The notes beneath the pieces were generated by a model. It worked only from the letters and a program-made list of their open reading frames with translations, made no database searches and had not been told where the DNA came from. Below are positions 62,454 to 64,000 of a DNA stretch of 64,000 bases, in pieces (position 1 is the stretch's first letter; every line of letters starts with the position of its first letter). Origin of the DNA: Mesorhizobium sp. INR15 (GTDB taxonomy: Bacteria; Pseudomonadota; Alphaproteobacteria; Rhizobiales; Rhizobiaceae); assembly GCF_015500075.1 (NCBI RefSeq), contig NZ_CP045496.1, positions 868,001 to 932,000 on the forward strand, written 5' to 3'. The translations under genes were made by a program, and so were the position numbers.

Positions 62454-62786
62454 ATGGCTATCACCTGCTTCATCCGCTACGAAATCGACCCGTTCGGCAA
62501 GGCTGCCTTCGAGGAATATGCCCGCAACTGGGGCCAGGCGATTCCGCGCTGCGGCGCCGACCTGATCGGCTATTATGCGCCGCATGAGGGGTCGGCGACC
62601 ACCGCCTATGCCGCCTACAACATCGAAAGCCTGGCGGCCTACGAAGCCTATCGTGCAAGGCTGGCAGCTGATCCCGCGGGCAAGGCGAACTATGAATTCG
62701 CCAAGCGGGAAAGGTTTATCATCAAGGAGGACCGCATGTTCCTGAAGCACGTTTCCGGCCCGCACGCGAAACTGGTGCTGCCGTGA
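62454..62786 (+). CDS. NIPSNAP family protein
   Basis: The 110-residue protein starts MAITCFIRYEIDPFGKAAFE and has YYAPHEGSATTAYAAYNIES, the ferredoxin-like NIPSNAP fold (dimeric alpha-beta barrel). GGAGACG precedes the ATG. The longer frame to 62415 has no ribosome binding site. The stop overlaps the GTG start of the next gene. Function is unknown. Such pairs with ABM-type proteins suggest related substrates. Confidence 0.9.
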   Translation: MAITCFIRYEIDPFGKAAFEEYARNWGQAIPRCGADLIGYYAPHEGSATTAYAAYNIESLAAYEAYRARLAADPAGKANYEFAKRERFIIKEDRMFLKHVSGPHAKLVLP

Positions 62787-63127
62787 TCGCCGTCATTTTC
62801 GAGGTCCAGCCGGCAGCGGGCAAACGCGATGCCTATCTCGGCATCGCGGCCGACCTGCGGCCATTGCTCGACGGCATCGACGGCTTCCTGTCGATCGAGC
62901 GCTTCCACAGCCTGGCCGATCCGAACCGTATCCTGTCCTTGTCGTTCTGGCGCGACGAGGAAGCCGTGAAGGCCTGGCGCAACACCGAGGAGCACCGGCA
63001 GGCACAGAAGGCCGGCCGGGGCGGCATCTTTGCCGGCTACCGGCTGCGCATTGCCCATGTCGTGCGCGACTACGGGCTGACCGAAAGGGAAGAAGCGCCG
63101 GCGGATAGTCTAGCGGTGCATGGGTGA
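62783..63127 (+). CDS. Antibiotic biosynthesis monooxygenase (ABM) family protein
   Basis: The 114-residue protein starts at a GTG (IAVIFEVQPAAGKRDAYLGI) and has IERFHSLADPNRILSLSFWR and AWRNTEEHRQAQKAGRGG, the ABM dimeric alpha-beta barrel with typical EHR. Family members are monooxygenases or heme-degrading IsdG-like enzymes. The Trp and His needed for heme work are not obvious here. It is translationally coupled (overlap of 4 bases) to the NIPSNAP gene. Confidence 0.9.
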   Translation: MIAVIFEVQPAAGKRDAYLGIAADLRPLLDGIDGFLSIERFHSLADPNRILSLSFWRDEEAVKAWRNTEEHRQAQKAGRGGIFAGYRLRIAHVVRDYGLTEREEAPADSLAVHG

Positions 63128-63142
63128 GCAGAATCGTCTCTG

Positions 63143-63283
63143 CCTTCTCCCCTTGTGGGAGAAGGTGGCCGCGAAGCGGCCGGATGAGGGGTGCTCCAGC
63201 TTGGCGATGACGTGCTCCGGCCAACACCCCTCAACCGTCTTGGCGCTACGCGCCAATCCACCTTCTCCCACAGGGGGAGAAGG
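63143..63283. repeat. Intergenic inverted-repeat island
   Basis: Left arm (ccttctccccttgtgggaga ... ggatgaggggtg) and right arm (cacccctcaaccgtcttggc ... cagggggagaagg) are near reverse complements. Both carry a further inner hairpin (ccgcgaagcgg, ggcgctacgcgcc). It lies between the ABM gene and mbfA, so it may also serve as their transcription end. Confidence 0.75.
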
Positions 63284-63291
63284 AAGAAATA

Positions 63292-64000
63292 TCACGCATT
63301 GCCGATCAGAACGCCCGCCGCGAACACCAGCGCACCGCCGAGCACCACCTGGAACGCGGCGCGCAGGAACGGCGTCTGCATGTAGCGGTTCTGGACGAAG
63401 GCGATCGCCCAGAGTTCGAAGAACACCACCACGGCGGCAACGCCTGTCGCCGTCCAGAAGCTCGGGATGAGGTAGGGTAGCGCGTGGCCGAGGCCGCCAA
63501 GCGTGGTCATGATGCCAACTGTCAGGCCGCGCTTGAGCGGCGAGCCACGGCCGGACAATTTGCCGTCGTCGGATGCGACCTCGGTAAAGCCCATCGAAAT
63601 GCCGGCGCCGATCGAGGCGGCAAGGCCGACCAGAAGGGTCTGCCATGTGTCATGCGTGGCAAAGGCGGCGGCGAAGATCGGCGCCAGCGTCGACACCGAA
63701 CCGTCCATCAGCCCGGCGAGGCCCGGCTGCACATAGGTCAGGATGAACTGGCGCTGCTCGGCGGCTGCCTCGTCCTCCTTCACCGCACCCGGCACATGCT
63801 TTTGTTCCAGCCGCTGCGCCATTGTTTCATGGCTCTGTTCGGCCGCCGCCAGATCGTCGAGCAGCTTTCTGGTCGAGGCATCGCCAGTGCGCTTCGCGGC
63901 CTCGACATAGAACAGGTAGGCGCGCCGCTCCATGGCCTCGGCCTGGCTGCGCACATGCTCGATGCCGAGCGGCCGCACCAGCCAGTCGGGCTTGCGCTCG
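63292..64000 (-). CDS. mbfA: MbfA-like ferritin-VIT1 fusion protein, C-terminal part (5' end outside window)
   Basis: The frame is open to the right edge (ERKPDWLVRPLGIEHVRS), so the gene starts beyond 64000. The visible part has the end of a rubrerythrin-like ferritin domain (EAMERRAYLFYVEAAKRTGD and AAEQSHETMAQRLEQ, with E/H iron ligands). A VIT1/CCC1 membrane domain follows with helices from about residue 100 onward (LAGLMDGSVSTLAPIFAAAF, GISMGFTEVASDDG). MbfA exports iron and is repressed by Irr in rhizobia when iron is scarce. The GTG at 63978 is internal, not the true start. Confidence 0.9.
   Translation of the reverse strand, partial: ERKPDWLVRPLGIEHVRSQAEAMERRAYLFYVEAAKRTGDASTRKLLDDLAAAEQSHETMAQRLEQKHVPGAVKEDEAAAEQRQFILTYVQPGLAGLMDGSVSTLAPIFAAAFATHDTWQTLLVGLAASIGAGISMGFTEVASDDGKLSGRGSPLKRGLTVGIMTTLGGLGHALPYLIPSFWTATGVAAVVVFFELWAIAFVQNRYMQTPFLRAAFQVVLGGALVFAAGVLIGNA

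Overview
The window looks like a chromosomal segment of an alphaproteobacterium of the order Hyphomicrobiales, most likely Mesorhizobium or a close relative. The evidence is high GC content, the hemW-rdgB-(VOC)-rph / hrcA block, MbfA, a Ku/LigD end-joining pair, TAXI-TRAP genes, DUF1127 proteins, and rhizobial palindromic repeats of the gatcatgct / gaaaaccgg type. No plasmid, phage, transposase, rRNA or CRISPR signature was seen. The genus call is inference from gene content.

Layout. 0-2 kb: end of a methyltransferase gene, then a GT2 glycosyltransferase / GtrA pair. 2.2-8.6 kb: gshB, a LysR regulator with a divergent DUF1127 peptide, comM, an aldehyde dehydrogenase homologue that has lost its catalytic cysteine, and a frameshifted small membrane-anchored protein. 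8.6-11.9 kb: an accessory island with an AT-rich leader. It carries emfourin (protease inhibitor), a protealysin-like M4 metalloprotease with an extra C-terminal module, a stand-alone copy of that module, and a Pro/Ser-rich protein. This is the most novel part of the window. 11.9-25.5 kb: glcB, a HyuA-like protein, a double-CDGSH Fe-S protein, two tandem secreted Cys-rich paralogues, a PLP decarboxylase plus cysteine-synthase-like pair facing a BTAD/TPR regulator, two tiny proteins, and a UBP zinc finger plus a CNB-thioredoxin-reductase fusion that is broken by a frameshift.

25.6-43.3 kb: cytochrome b561, tRNA-Leu(CAG) with a clear promoter and terminator, a probable glk-ABC-dapB-gpmA operon, mepA, a GST-queG-SDR operon, uppP, rsmI with a frameshifted yraN, then hemW-rdgB-VOC-rph facing hrcA. 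43.4-57.6 kb: a two-component system, a PQQ-type sugar dehydrogenase, a LysE exporter, a second cysK, a GST, an ECF42-type sigma factor with its YciI/DGPF partner, a TAXI-TRAP transporter with DUF1850, and a saccharopine-dehydrogenase-like / DCC1 pair. 57.7-64 kb: ku-ligD, an ArsR-type regulator with a divergent DUF1127 peptide, NIPSNAP and ABM-domain proteins, and most of mbfA.

Three genes (near 8.30, 24.90 and 36.45 kb) each become full-length family members if one base is restored. All three are -1 events, so either the assembly has indel errors or these genes are decaying. Four intergenic inverted-repeat or hairpin islands (14.15, 31.2, 52.5, 63.1 kb) share one design and look like a dispersed Mesorhizobium-type element family. 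The separation of gshB-comM (left) from rsmI-yraN (right), in opposite orientations, is what one inversion of about 34 kb between 2.2 and 36.35 kb would produce.
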